This document shows positions 10,142-22,570 of a stretch of 64,000 nt of DNA, piece by piece. Under the pieces are notes generated by a model. The model was given only the letters and a program-made list of their open reading frames with translations. It was not told where the DNA came from and did not search any database. The position numbers and the translations under genes are program-made. The stretch comes from Neodontobutis hainanensis. Lineage: Eukaryota > Chordata > Actinopteri > Gobiiformes > Odontobutidae. Position 1 is the first letter of the stretch, and every line of letters begins with the position of its first letter. The stretch spans positions 7,729,501 through 7,793,500 of the forward strand of contig JALDNG010000020.1 in assembly GCA_024349245.1 (NCBI GenBank), in the 5' to 3' direction.

Positions 10142-13100
10142 TTATTTTTCATATAAATCAAGAGGGTAGTGCTCTTTGTATTGTTGAACGTGCCTCCACA
10201 GAGATTCCCTCTGCTTGTTCAGCTGTGGTGTCATTTCGTGATATACATCAGTAAAAAGCAGTTCAGGGTTTGGCTTGAGACGTTTCTCTGCCCTCTCGAA
10301 AGCTTCCATCACTGTCTTGCGGGACTGTTTCCGCCAGGTCCTTTCATCGTCCTCACTCCACCAGCCACGAGTCGTCATGTAGTGTCTGAGCCTAGAGATG
10401 GGGTGGTCCTGCTTGTCCCAGTAGTTCACTTCATCCACCGAACGGTAAGCTGAACTGTCATCACTTGTGCTGTGGTGGCCAATTCTAAAGAAATGGAAAA
10501 CTAGTTTTTTATCATTTTACATTGAGAAAATGTAATCAACATTTATGTTGAGCACCCCTCTAAAACCCCTCTAAAATTTCTATTCTTTGGTGTTTAAAAT
10601 TTGAGGACTGACACTCAAGAACAAAATAACACTGAAATATAAAAACTAACCTGTAGGTCATTGCCTCAATTAGGAAAGGTTGGTTTTCTGCAACAGCCCT
10701 CCGGCGTGCTTCCTTTGTAGCATTATACACAGCAAATACATCATTCCCATCAACACGAATTGACAGCATGCCATAACCAGGTCCCCGAGCAGCTGTTGAG
10801 ACCAAGCATGAGTTTTCTGTAAAGCCTGTGTAGACATTACATTTGCACATTTTTATAGACAAAAATGTAAACATCTTACCAATACCATCACCCCTGTACT
10901 GTTCATTAGTCGGGGTAGAGATAGCATAGCCATTGTTACGGCAAAAAAATATCAAAGGGCACTCAAGAGTGGCAGAGAAGTTAAAACCAGCATGTGCATC
11001 CCCTTCACTAGCTGCTCCTTCTCCAAAATAACATATCACAGCTCGGTTGATGTTTTCTCGCTTGGCGGCATAAGCAGCTCCAGCCGCTGAAAAGACACAA
11101 GACAAATTACCTATGTGGAATTTAGAATGGTGGGGTCAAGTATGAGCCAACACTCACCCTGGGGAATCTGTGTGGCCAAAGGGGAGGAGATTGTAACAAA
11201 GTTCAGGTCTCTGGAGCCATAGTGAACAGGCATCTGCCGGCCCTTACCCAGGTCATCAGCATTGGCATAGCACTGAGCCATGAAGTGCTCCAGAGGAAAA
11301 CCACGGAACATCAGCACGCCTGTATGTACAAATTGATCATTCATTTGAAAGATGTTGAATATGTTGTATAATTATCAAAAAACCTCTAATCAACTGTAGC
11401 CACTCTATTTAGAAATGTATGCATGCCAAGGAAGACTTTGAGTTGAAAGAAAGTAAGGATTATGTTTGTGTGAACTGCTTGATAATTTACTGAAATGTTA
11501 CTACTAATACTGTTAATATCTACTATAATGTAACAAAGGCAACATTTTTTTTCTTTTTCTTTGTTTGAATACCGTCCCTTCCCAAACATCAAGTAAGGAA
11601 TTACATATAGCAATAAATTACTCAAATTAAAACTCACTGTTATGAATGTTACAGCCATGTGACAAAATTGTAAGATATAGTCTAATACATTGAAGAGAGC
11701 ATCTCTACAAATATTAGCATTATGACAAGCTTTTAAGTTTTATTTTGCTTATCTGTCACTTAACATCTTCTAAATGCTGACTGATCTTACCCGCTTCTCT
11801 GTACTGGCCAAATACCAGGTCATTTGGATCAAGAGCAGCAGCACTTCCAATATGCGTCCCTTCCTCGCCATAGTTGGTCATGTAAAATGATATGCGACCC
11901 TGAAACAGATGCCATATTATAACCTTTCCAAATCTACTTAGAACAAGAAATGCAAACTATATAGCCAGCTACCTGTCTCTGAGATTCATAAAGAATGCGA
12001 TCCATTGTGTTGAGCAAAGTCATCTTCTGATAAAAGTTTAAAACAGTCTCCTTTGGAAGCTGAGACAGGGATATTAAAACTCAAGACAAGGAGTAGAGAT
12101 ATACAAACATTTTTCAAATCAGAAAACCAAGTACAATGAATGAACCTGAGGATCTTCAGAGGGGTTGATGATGTTGCCCTGGCGATCCATCACCCGGTAG
12201 ACAGGGATCCCTGAAATGACATTGGGCTGGATGAATTCGAGCTGATCCACAAATTCAGCTGATGCTCCAGGGAACTGTGGCTTTTCCATTGTGGAGTCAA
12301 AAGGCTGCTGTTGGTGCAGAGACTGAAAGAGGAAAAAAAAGCATTTATTATTTTACCATTATCGTAGCCTCAAAGTGACTAAAATAATTTAAGTTTCTCT
12401 TAATAATACTTTTAAAGAAAATATGACTTATAATAACAAATATCTCTGCTGCAACATATCCACAAGTCTGTACCAACAACAACAGGTATACTCATAATTA
12501 TACTAGTATAATATCCTAGTATATGACAATTCCTCTTCTACAGTTGGCCATTATAGGCTAAATACAGATTAAGTTGTATGTACACCAGTCTGATTATATG
12601 ATTATATGTAGGTTAACCAACGACATGTGTTACATTGTCTTGGTAATGTTTTTTTGTCTTTGTTTTCTGCCTATGATAATGCATCTGACTTAATTTTGTA
12701 AAAAGGAAATACTTCAAAGCGGAAATGCATAGTTCACGCCCCTTTGATCGACCAATAGCAAATAACTACCTAAAATATAAAATAACAACATGAGATAGAC
12801 TATGGAAAAAGATAAAAAAAAAATAAAGCATTAATATTCATCAAGAGATTTGTGGTAAATGTATATTTCTACGGCAACCCGTTGTGAGCTCTGATGAAGA
12901 CACCTTGCATGTTTCTGCAAGGTTGTTGCTATGGGTACTATCGCGATAAATGACGACGCTGCCCCGTTGCTCACACCAATTCACGCGATAGGCTACCATT
13001 CCCGAGCAATATATCAAGCTCCAGAGCCATACTTATACAAAATAATGGTCCTGAAGTTACTCTCAAGTCCTTCAGGTTGTTGTATCGTTTGTTTTTTTTT

Positions 13101-13253
13101 GGTAGCACAGTGTCGGCTCTAAACATTTTACAATAGATTAATAAACATTTTACTTACACATAATCTGAACGCTCTACGTTGAAGCAGCCTGTATGTTTTT
13201 GGTCTCGCTGTTTCACGAACAGCGCGGAAACACAGTCCATACATCTTGTTCAT
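10142..13253 (-). CDS. bckdha: Branched-chain 2-oxoacid dehydrogenase E1 alpha subunit, mitochondrial, 8 coding exons
   Basis: Thiamine-diphosphate-dependent E1 alpha chain. With BCKDHB it decarboxylates the ketoacids of Leu, Ile and Val in the mitochondrial matrix. Coding exons in gene order: 13158-13253, 12146-12322, 11973-12059, 11791-11899, 11158-11319, 10880-11086, 10651-10792, 10142-10484. Joined, they give 440 aa (human 445). Exon 1 (MNKMYGLCFRAVRE...) is Arg-rich with no acidic cluster, typical of a matrix-targeting peptide. The cofactor motif GEGAASEGDAHAGFNFSATL and the following RNNGYA start near residue 232. The inhibitory phosphorylation loop RIGHHSTSDDSSAYR begins at about residue 327, with the kinase-target Ser at about 332. 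The C-terminus ends YPLDLYEK. The gene is divergent from exosc5. All expected functional residues are present. Confidence 0.97.
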
Positions 13254-13504
13254 GTTGGCCACGGGTAAAAACAGCACAGTGCACCGTTGTCAATGACCAA
13301 ACTAGTACGCTACGGTTAGATAGAAATTTACAGGATAAACAAGGCCTGCTCAAAACCGACTGCGTTCCTGTTCCCCTGTGCTAACCACGGCTAAATCTGC
13401 TCAACAACCACGGAAAAAAAAAAAAAAGCCAATGTGAGATCCGGTCAGCCCTTCAGTGTAAAACACAAGTTTCAAAAAGAAAAGTCAGCTAGTCTCCTGA
13501 CTCC

Positions 13505-13555
13505 ATCAATCAATCAATCAATCAATTAAAAATAAAAATAAAAATAAATAAATAA
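13505..13555. repeat. (ATCA)n followed by (AAAAAT)n simple repeat
   Basis: Five consecutive ATCA units followed by an AAAAAT-type run. Confidence 0.85.
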
Positions 13556-14109
13556 TGAGCTGTTGTTACAAAGGTGACTATAGTTATATTCATAACACCT
13601 TGAAATCTTTTTTCTTGAAGCAAGGGGAACTGACCTGGTTATATCAGCCATGCTTAGCAGACATAACTCTTGAGGCACTTCTAAATACTTGGTTCAATGA
13701 TTTTTGTCATTAGCTGAGCAGCTTGCACACCATCACTGCCTTCTTCATCTCTGTTGTTTTGTCATTATGGTATCATCTGTCAGAGTGATAAACACAGTCG
13801 TTAGTACAGAGTAGTATAGAGGTGAAAAAACACATCCTTGAGGAGCATGCTGATGCACTAATACTTGAATAGTTTAATAGTTTAATCTGTTTATTACAAA
13901 GTCAAGGATCCTGTTGAACATTGACCTATTCTCATATATAAAGGTTTTCCATGTAGCTTGACAGGGGTAATGTTATTAAATTTAGGTCTATGTCTGAATG
14001 ACTGAATGTCTCATTCATCACTCAGATTCCCGAGTTTTAAATAAGGATAAATATGGTTACATTTCTTTAAAATTGTAAATTTTGCAAAATATTATGACTA
14101 GATTATTGT

Positions 14110-14445
14110 AAATGGTAAATGGCTTGCATTTTTATAGCGCTTTCCTGCACCCTTCTCGGGCACCCAAAGCACTTTACATCGTGCTTCCACTCACCCCATT
14201 CACACACATTCACTCCTGGAGCAGACAGAGAGGGGGGCTGCCACACAAACGGCGCTCAACCTTCTCCTACCACCACCAAACACGCCTCCACAGTCACACA
14301 CATTCATACACCAGCGCTACGGACACTGGAGGCAAGGAGGGTTAAGTGTCTTGCCCAAGGACACCTCGACAGTATGAACAGGGCAGAGCGGGATTTGAAC
14401 CGCCAACCTTCCGGTTATAGGACGACAGCCACTGCACCCCCAGTG
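14110..14445 (-). mobile_element. tRNA-derived SINE, copy 1
   Basis: About 335 bp, homologous to the copy near 20.1-20.4 kb. Read on the minus strand, the head has a perfect B-box-like GGTTCAAATCC, while the A-box region is shortened. The body ends with a segment like GCGCTATAAAAATGCAAGCC and ATTTACCATT. The plus-strand frames of 77 and 115 codons over it are by-products of the repeat. Confidence 0.75.
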
Positions 14446-14912
14446 ATTAATATATATAATAAATAATATGTTTTTTTAACATGCTTCAATGTTTTTAACC
14501 ATGAAATCCAAAGATAATGTGTTTAAATTTTAAGAAGTTTTATGAAGTTAGAGACTAAATTATATTTTATAAATTGTAAGCATTCTTTCCAAATAAATAT
14601 TTGTAATACAACAGTTCCAAAATAGGTGACTAATTGTTTCTGGGTATTCTTTACAAAATGTGCAGCTTGGGTAAATAGATTTTTATAAATCTTAACATGT
14701 ACTAACTAGTAGGATAAATTCTATGCAGAAGTTTAAAAGATACATTTTGTTGTTTTATCGAAAGAAAATTGGTGCAGACTCAAACCATTTTTCCACAATC
14801 AGGAACAAGATTTTTTTGGTTGAACAAGGTAGACAGTCCGTCTGCGAAACTGGCCTACGTCATTTTCATGCGACAAACATGTAGGCTGTTACGACCATAG
14901 ACTGCAAGCAGC

Positions 14913-16434
14913 ATGATGGACTTGTGTGAATCCACAGATGTTTCTCTGAGAGAGTTTGGTTGCGAACAAAGTTTATTGTCACGGCCGGATGGCTCGGCGT
15001 CATTTATTCAAGGTAAAGTCTGACGTTTCTTTTCATTTATAAATAAAAGCTTGCTAGAACGTTGGCACAGGTGGACTGGTTTCGTTGCCTTGAGGCTCGA
15101 AGATTCAGATGGCTTTTTAGAGAACATGAATACCCTTAAAAGTAATAGATATTTATACATTTTTACAAAATTGTCTTTTAATTGTAATGTTAGTCCAGTG
15201 CAATGAGTTCTATTTGATTTACATTTTGGAAAAATTGTCTTTTAATTGTAATGTTAGTGCATTGCAGCAAGAAGAACAACAGAGGGCGCAATTAATACGC
15301 AAATTAAAATGATTTTGCACTTAATCAGGAATATTTAATAATGTATTAATGTTATGCTTTTCATGTCTGAAGGAGACACAAGTGTGTTGGCTGGAGTTTA
15401 TGGTCCAGCTGAGGTAAAAGTCAGCAAGGAAATTTATGACCGAGCCACACTGGAGGTGCTCATACAGCCCAAAGTGGGCCTGCCTAGTAAGTTTTAAGCA
15501 TGATAATAATGTTATACTCTTTATTTTATTAATTTGATTTTACAAACAACCTAAAATCTCATCTGGTTTAAAAAATAAAACTTGTTTTACTGTCATTGTT
15601 GAATTTAAGGTGAATGGGAGAGTCAGTGCAAGCACACCACATGAAGCTATAAGTATTCACACAGAAACAGTGATGATATACATACGACATCACATTTTTT
15701 ATATTTCTAGGTGTAAGGGAGCGATCACAAGAGCAGTGTGTGCGGGAAACGTGTGAGGCATCTCTGCTCTCTTTTCTTCATCCTCGCTCGTCACTCACAC
15801 TCATTCTTCAGGTGGTGCATGATGATGGTTCAGTATCCTTTTATATAAAATCTGATATTTTTATAAAATTAATGTTTTAATTAAAAATTAATAAAAAAAA
15901 AAAAGTTGAATTCCTTAGCTGTTTCTTAGCTTCTGTCCTGTTCACTGAATGCTGCGTGCATGGCTCTGATGGACGCAGGTCTGCCTATGAGCTGTCTCTT
16001 CTGTGGGGTGACATGTGCCATTACCTCAGATGGTCAAATTCTTACAGATCCCACTGCAGCGCAAGAAAAGGTGTGTTAATTAACACAGTGTAGCTACTTA
16101 AAAAAAAAAAATTTGTCCTGACTTCACTGTGTTATGTGTCTTTTTTTTTTTCCTCCCAGGAATGCCGAGCAATACTAACCTTTGCCATTGATAACACAGA
16201 CCACAAAGTAATGATGTCATCAACACGAGGTTCCTTTTCGGTTTATGAGGTTAGTAAATACTGTGAAAACCACAATAGTGATATTTTTGCTTGTTTTAAT
16301 GTTTTTTTATGTATTTGGGATTTATGTATTTTGTGCAGCTACAACAATGTATAGCAGTCAGTCAAAAAGCATCAGAGAAGATCTTTCAGTTCTACAGAGA
16401 ATCTGTTCGACGGCGATATTCTAAGACCATCTGA
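14913..16434 (+). CDS. exosc5: Exosome complex component RRP46, 6 exons
   Basis: RNase PH-fold subunit of the six-membered ring of the RNA exosome, acting in nuclear and cytoplasmic 3'-5' RNA processing and decay. Vertebrate EXOSC5 is structural, not catalytic. Exons: 14913-15012, 15373-15486, 15711-15832, 15930-16070, 16160-16249, 16339-16434. Joined, they give 220 aa (human 235). Diagnostic stretches are LLSRPDGSASFIQ, GDTSVLAGVYGPAEVKVSKE, SLNAACMALMDAGLPM and the C-terminus FYRESVRRRYSK. The N-terminus is shorter than the human one: the first ATG (14913) is followed at once by a second in-frame ATG (14916), and either may be used. The gene is divergent from bckdha and convergent with tmem91. 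Confidence 0.96.
15166..15269 (+). repeat. Short direct repeat in exosc5 intron 1
   Basis: A roughly 40 bp unit containing TTGTCTTTTAATTGTAATGT occurs at 15166-15207 and again at 15230-15269, with few differences. It looks like a local tandem duplication. Confidence 0.7.
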
Positions 16435-16494
16435 ATAAGAAACAGCATTTTGATTTTAAGCCTTATTTCTTACACTTACAGTCACTTATGTTGT

Positions 16495-16500
16495 AATAAA
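16495..16500 (+). terminator. exosc5 poly(A) signal
   Basis: AATAAA about 60 nt after the exosc5 stop codon, the first hexamer encountered. Confidence 0.7.
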
Positions 16501-18206
16501 ACATTAATTAACCACTTTGGGCTACCGTACTTTAATTCTAGGTAACTTTCTGTGTGATTTTGGAGGACTGAGCTTTGGTGAGTGAAAAGATGATACTGCA
16601 GCACTGTTATAAAGAGCCTGCTAACTGCATTTATTGGGATTCATTTATTTATTTTTTACAGATCCTTATTTACATGTAATACAATGATATGGACTCCAAA
16701 CATAAATGTTAATAATTTGAAGCATTTGTATTTATACATACATACAACCTTTAACAGCAGTTGGCACAAATACCGGTTCACTTTACTGCATCCAATAACT
16801 GTCTTTACAAGCTAAAACAAATTTGTCTGTGAGCTGTCTAATAATGTAATTGGGATCATTAAAGGCAATTCACTTTAAATGCTTCCATGTAAATCAATAA
16901 TGTTAACCATAACAGAAGCAACTAATAGCCCATTGGAGAAATGGTAGTGTAGGATTGTCAGACCTGTACTTTGCAATAGTAGGTCACATACAGTACTTCA
17001 GTGTTTATCAATTTCATGAACACAACCTGACCCAATTGAGTTCAGCTGTGGACTTATAAAACTATATACAGTATATAAATAGAAAATATTTACCTTTTAC
17101 CTTAGAATCAATTAAAATACTAGTTTTGTCAATGACACACCTAATCTCAAACCAATATGGATGAGGCTTTTTGTCTTTAACTGTTGTTTTTACAATAATT
17201 CAACACCAAATGATGCAAATGTTTCAAGCCTAGGTTTGCACTTTACAAACTCACCTTGCAGGTTGCATTTTGACCAAAACGGATTTCACTGAATATTATT
17301 GTACTAGATTCCTATTGGCCTCCTTTAGCAGCATGATGTTTGTTAGCACAAGTTCACAAGGTTACCTTTCAGCTTTTAGCAATAAGCTTGTGTTATCCAT
17401 CTTAGAGGAAGAAGTAGGAGCAGAATCCATATTTGGCAAAAATGGAGTTTGATGGCTGGTACCTTCTATTATTGAAATTTCTTATGATAATTTTTGCTAT
17501 ATTTCTGGGATATTCTTCCTCCACCTTGTTTATTTCATTACATGTTACTACTTTGTACAGAGCCTCATCTTTATGTCCAGTTCTACATTACCATCTTGAA
17601 TTTAATTCTAAAACATTAAAGAAACCCAAAATAATATATAGTTTTAGATTAATTATAGACTAGCTTTAGACTAAATATAACTAGCTCGGCTCACAACATA
17701 AAATCTATGAAAACTACTGTTGATCAGGGCTACAGATTGCACAAAAGATTTATATTAAATAATGTCTCATTCCTCATTGTGTCCCACTCATAGCTACACT
17801 GGGCACTATTTTGCTCCTTCAAGAAAGACCATAAATCCTGACGCCATCCTCTTCTTTTATCCATTGCAGTCACACTGGGTAGGTTTCACATGTGAATACA
17901 CTTGGAACGCAAAGCCAAGAAGTAGTAGGAAAATTTGGTCTTTGTATGACAAATAACCACACATACAGAGTGAATCTTTCACATGGATATTCAATGAACA
18001 TTTCTTTTGAGTCTTCTGAGCTAAACTAAATGCTAGCTTATCCAGCTTAATGCAGAGAATGATTTATAAATAAAAAAGATAGGATTGGATTGGTATGGCA
18101 AGACTGGTTATTTAACAACTATTGGCTATGTGAATGTAGGTTGACGTTGATCTTCATAAAATGGCTGAGATTAGATTTGTGAGTGTGCCTTAATGTAGAG
18201 CAATGT
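16501..18206. other. exosc5-tmem91 convergent intergenic region, probable tmem91 3' UTR
   Basis: AT-rich with no coding exon. Minus-strand poly(A) hexamers (TTTATT on the plus strand) near 16629-16650 would give tmem91 a 3' UTR of about 1.5 kb. Small open frames at 17270-17956 have no protein-like composition or homology that I recognise. Confidence 0.45.
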
Positions 18207-20934
18207 TTAAGGTGGTTGTCCAGACAGGTAGGAGATCAGGGCAGCAATGGCACAGGTGTATGTGATGATCCCAAAGACAATGGACAACACAGAGAGCCAC
18301 AGAGCCTGGCGAGATGCAGCGCTGGCCCCCTGGAAATCCCCCTGAGCCGACGCCTTGTTGGTCTACAACACAGAGTGTGGAGAGTAAGATAAGCACAGGG
18401 GCACAGACCACAGAGGAGAGAAGGGCATTCATCATCATTTGTCAGTGTCTTCCCTGGCCTTCATTTTCCTCTTGCACTCATTATAGTTGTATACTATTAA
18501 AATGGGTGCATTATACTCCATTTCTGAATCACACCCTGCATTTGTGCCTCATTTATCACTTTCTTCTTTCCTTGCACCCTCCAGTCCTTGCCTTTGAGTA
18601 TGACCTCCGCTCTAAGTAGCACTCAACAATATTGAAAATCTATCACCTTGAGGCTTCTTGTTATGACTCTAATTAAACCTTAACGAAGGCCAGAGATGTG
18701 ATCAAAAGGCTTTTGCAGCTTTCTGCCAGTTAGTCTTGCAAAAGAGGTAATGGGATCTTTCCCTGTTTTGCTGGAAAGACGCCTATATCAACCGCAGGCC
18801 GCTGGATACCAGAGATGGAGGTGCCTGTGGCCAATGCTCATATTGAATAATGAGTAAGTTGGTGCTGCAGTCACCTGCCTTGTCTTTTACCAACACCATC
18901 AAGAAACAGACACTTTTTTTTGTTATTTGCAATACAGTTCAAATTTCAAGTTTAAAATTTAGTACAATATATTTAATCAATTGTTTTGTTTCATACACTG
19001 TAACTGTTAAAAAGCTGGCATATAGTAATTAATGTGTTATCTGAGCCAAAGGTATTACAAAAATACAAAATTAAATTGTGCTCATAGGACTGCATAGTTT
19101 GAGATAGTACAAGATATAAATTTAATAAAGCCAGTAATACTATTATACAAAAGGTATCACTTTTATGCACTCAGAAGAGTTTGCTGTGTTATACCTTCTG
19201 TGAAAGGTAGAAGGCGGCAATGCCCAGAGGCCAAAAACAGCAGAGCATGGAGAAGAAGGCCAGTCCCAAGTAATCCTGTGGGATCATTAGGGGGAAGTTG
19301 TTCTCACTGTCTGTATCACTGAAGTCTTCAATGGACGAATCCTGTATTTACAAAACAGGGCACATTGATGGTGTCAGATTGGAACAGTATTCACAGTAAA
19401 CTGCTGTTGATTACTATAGGTCAGAGTTGAGAATAAAGACTGCATTTTTAACAAACTAAACAAATTTCAAGTAATTCATTATTAAAATGGCATCACAACA
19501 CACTTTTGCTGTTGCATGCAACCATTCCTGAAAAAATAAAACATGTATTGTTTCTGCATCCTCCTCTACATGTAAGTGCTAGTGCTGAGATAATATGATT
19601 GCATGAGGTTAGTTTGGATGTGCACCATGAGCAGTGCTGACTGCTCACGGCATTTTCATGCTCATGACTCATTAATCTTTTGGAAAACAACTGTATTTTC
19701 AGTATGACTACTCTCGTGTCATGTAACCATGCTTGATTAGGTGTAAGGAAACATTTATGCATTTTGCAAAAACTAAATATGTGTCATATATGACTTTTGG
19801 GCTTGATCCAAATATACCCATGATAAACACACTTTCTTTTATATTTTCTCTGAATGTTTGTTAAAAAATAATGAATAAAAGCTTTTTGCTTGGTTGACAC
19901 AAGGAAAGTGGGGACATCTTAAGTGTAGCTGAGTAACACTTTGCTTTCTAATTTGGCTCAGGGCAAGATTGATCATATAGTAAAATACAAATATTTTCCA
20001 TGTAAAAGAAAACTTCTTATTACAATATAAAATTGTCAAAGCATCAATATGCTTAAAACAAACGGTATTTTGTGTTAATTTTTTTCTTAAATGGTAAATG
20101 GCTTGCATTTATTTAGCATTTTTGTACTGTTCTCCCAAAGCACTAAATAATGCTTTCATTCACCCAATTTAAACACATTCACACCTGGGGCAGACAGAGA
20201 GGGGGGCTGCCATACACATGGAGCTTACGGCCTACTACGAACACCACCAAACATTCTCAAACATTCATACACCAGTGTCACAGAGACTGGAGTCAAAGTG
20301 GGTAAAGTGTCTTGCTAAAACACACAATGACAGAATGAACTGGAGAGAGCGGGAATCAAACCTTACAGTCATAGGACAACCACTCTACCACTTGAGCCAC
20401 TGCATCCCACTGTTTTATGTTGAACATGTCTGGTAGCACAAATGTTTCAAAACATCATGTTATCTGTTAGAGTTATCTTACGTCTGAGTCCGGAAGAAGG
20501 TCATCCTCATCGTCCATGCTGTAGGACACACTGTGGAAGTCCTGTGCCTCGGCCAGCAGCTTCTTCTCGAGCATGGAGCCAGGCTGTATGTCCACAAAGG
20601 TGGTCTCCAGATAATCCCTGCTGAGGTGCGAGTCTGTGTGTCCCCACACGGGGGCTCCAGGGTAAAAGGACTCCAGAGTGCGGGGTAGGGCGCAGGGGTC
20701 CAGGAGCTGCTGCTGTTGAAGCTCAGAGGGGTGTCCACAGTAGTTCCCCCAGGCCAAAGGGGGGTACACGCGGTCCTCTTCACATTTTACTAAGATACCT
20801 TTAAACATTCCACCGGGGGAATGTGTAGACCCAGACCCTAATACAGGCCCAGATGCTAATCCCAGCCCAGACACACAGTTATTATGTGTGCCTTCGCCCA
20901 GAAGAGGGTGCTTCAATTCATCCACTTTCTCCAT
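18207..20934 (-). CDS. tmem91: TMEM91-like SynDIG/dispanin-family membrane protein, 3 coding exons
   Basis: Small membrane protein of the SynDIG branch of the dispanin (CD225) family. The function of TMEM91 itself is poorly known; relatives bind AMPA receptors. Exons in gene order: 20482-20934, 19195-19341, 18207-18362. Joined, they give 251 aa (human TMEM91 about 172). The first in-frame ATG gives MEKVDELKHPLLGEG, which aligns with the human start. The CD225 core is seen as DYLGLAFFSMLCCFWPLGIA, then YLSQKTNKASAQGDFQGA and a C-terminal hydrophobic segment ending LISYLSGQPP. The long N-terminal region is polar and proline/glycine-rich, with an acidic cluster (DDEDDLLPDSD, then DFSDTDSE) just before the membrane part. 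Synteny with exosc5/bckdha favours tmem91 over syndig1-type paralogues. Confidence 0.88.
20090..20410 (-). mobile_element. tRNA-derived SINE, copy 2
   Basis: Homologous to the copy at 14110-14445 and in the same orientation, lying in tmem91 intron 1. On the minus strand it begins with an A-box-like GTGGCTCAAGTGGTAGAG and a B-box-like GGTTTGATTCC about 35 bp later, the internal Pol III promoter layout of a tRNA head. The body is shared with copy 1, including CAGACAGAGAGGGGGGCTGC (plus strand). Confidence 0.78.
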
Positions 20935-22321
20935 CCCTCTTTTAAAGCCAAAACCAGACACATCCAAGACACATCAACAACCAGTAATCTAGAGATCAGT
21001 GCATGCAACTTTCCCTGGAGGTTGTCCGGCTTTGTCTGCTTTGTATTTAATATTTTAGTGATAATCCAGAAGAATATTTTTCTTCTTGTTGATATTCTTG
21101 TTCCAGGGTTCACACGGCAGTTGTAAATAAAATATCCTTAAAAAGGCATCTTCTTAGCACTCTGGAAGGTTGTGTTTAGGGATTCTTTATTCTACACATA
21201 TCTATTTCTATTTTTTCAGGGTTGGCTGCCTCTGTCGGATGGCTATATGTTTAGTGCAGGGCTTTACAAAATGCCAAAAGCAGCAGCCCTTCAGATGACA
21301 GCACACAATGGGTTGTTTGAAGGCAGAACAGGCACAACCTCAGGCGGCAGTCAAACTAGTGGCAAATGAACGGATTGAGGCCATATTTGAGGGCAACTAA
21401 TCTGTGAAAGCTAGGAGGCTCCAGAAATAGCATCCTCTGGTGCACGTTGTTGGATCGACAACATAAAAACACCCTTTTTCCTCTGTCACTGCAGTAGAGC
21501 ATAATGAAAAAAAAATCAAACTTCCCCGGGTTGATTTATGGCTGTGAGTGTGCTGTAGGCTCCACTGGGCTCCTATAGGAACTTGAATTGTCTTATAGTG
21601 AACTTAAAGAACAGCCCAAGTGGAGGAGTCTCTCAAGTCACGACCGCTCTAAGAAAAAAAGGACATGAAACACAACAATGTCAATAACAGCAACATGTCT
21701 ACAAATCAGCATTTCAAGAGCAATCCCGCTGTTTAATTTATTTGGTGTTTCTTTATTATTTTGCAGCTGAAAGAATACACAGGACTTACCTTATAGATAA
21801 ATAAAGACAAGGCAAGACAATGCTTTAAAATAATCGCACTAATAATACCCAGGTCCCATACATACACACTCTACTAGAACGTTTGTTAATTTCCTTATTC
21901 ATTTTAATCTAAGCTATCTCTAGATTTCAGACCAGTGGCGTTTCTAATCTGTTATTGTACTGTATATTGTCTGACCTTAGTGATAAAAGGTGGTGGAGAT
22001 GATGAAAAGCAGTTGGTTTCTCTTATGTAACGTAATAGGGGATTATTTTAAAGTCAGATAATAATTTCAGCAAAATACAAACATTTGTGATGCAATAATG
22101 TGACTCTAATTGATGATGTAATGAAGAACAAGGATTGTTAATCAAAGTTTACAAATAATCTCTGAGATAATTGGGTGTCTTTGTGTGTGGCTAAAGGTTT
22201 GGCCATGCAAATGTCATCTGTGTCAACTCCACTGCCTTCTCGGCCCATTATGAAGGACTCTTTCTTACACCAAACAAACTGAGGGATTATTTAAAAACAT
22301 ACTGATGTCAGCAGCAGCTCG

Positions 22322-22370
<49 letters not shown>

Positions 22371-22431
22371 CACACACACACTACTCACACACACTCTCAC
22401 ACACACACACTACTCACACACACACACACAC

Positions 22432-22468
<37 letters not shown>

Positions 22469-22501
22469 CACACACACACACACTACTCACACACTCTCAC
22501 A

Positions 22502-22570
<69 letters not shown>

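Larger units (their letters stand above)
13254..14912. promoter_or_regulatory. Shared upstream region between bckdha and exosc5
   Basis: The two start codons face away from each other across 1.66 kb, so this stretch must hold both promoters and 5' UTRs. It contains an (ATCA)n/(AAAAAT)n simple repeat at 13505-13555 and one SINE copy (separate entries). No additional coding exon was seen. Confidence 0.5.

Noticed and set aside
14112..14466. 77- and 115-codon frames
   Set aside because: They lie within SINE copy 1, read on the strand opposite to the element.
17270..17956. Series of small plus-strand frames between exosc5 and tmem91
   Set aside because: AT-rich, short, and inconsistent with splice sites. 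Probably tmem91 3' UTR or intergenic.
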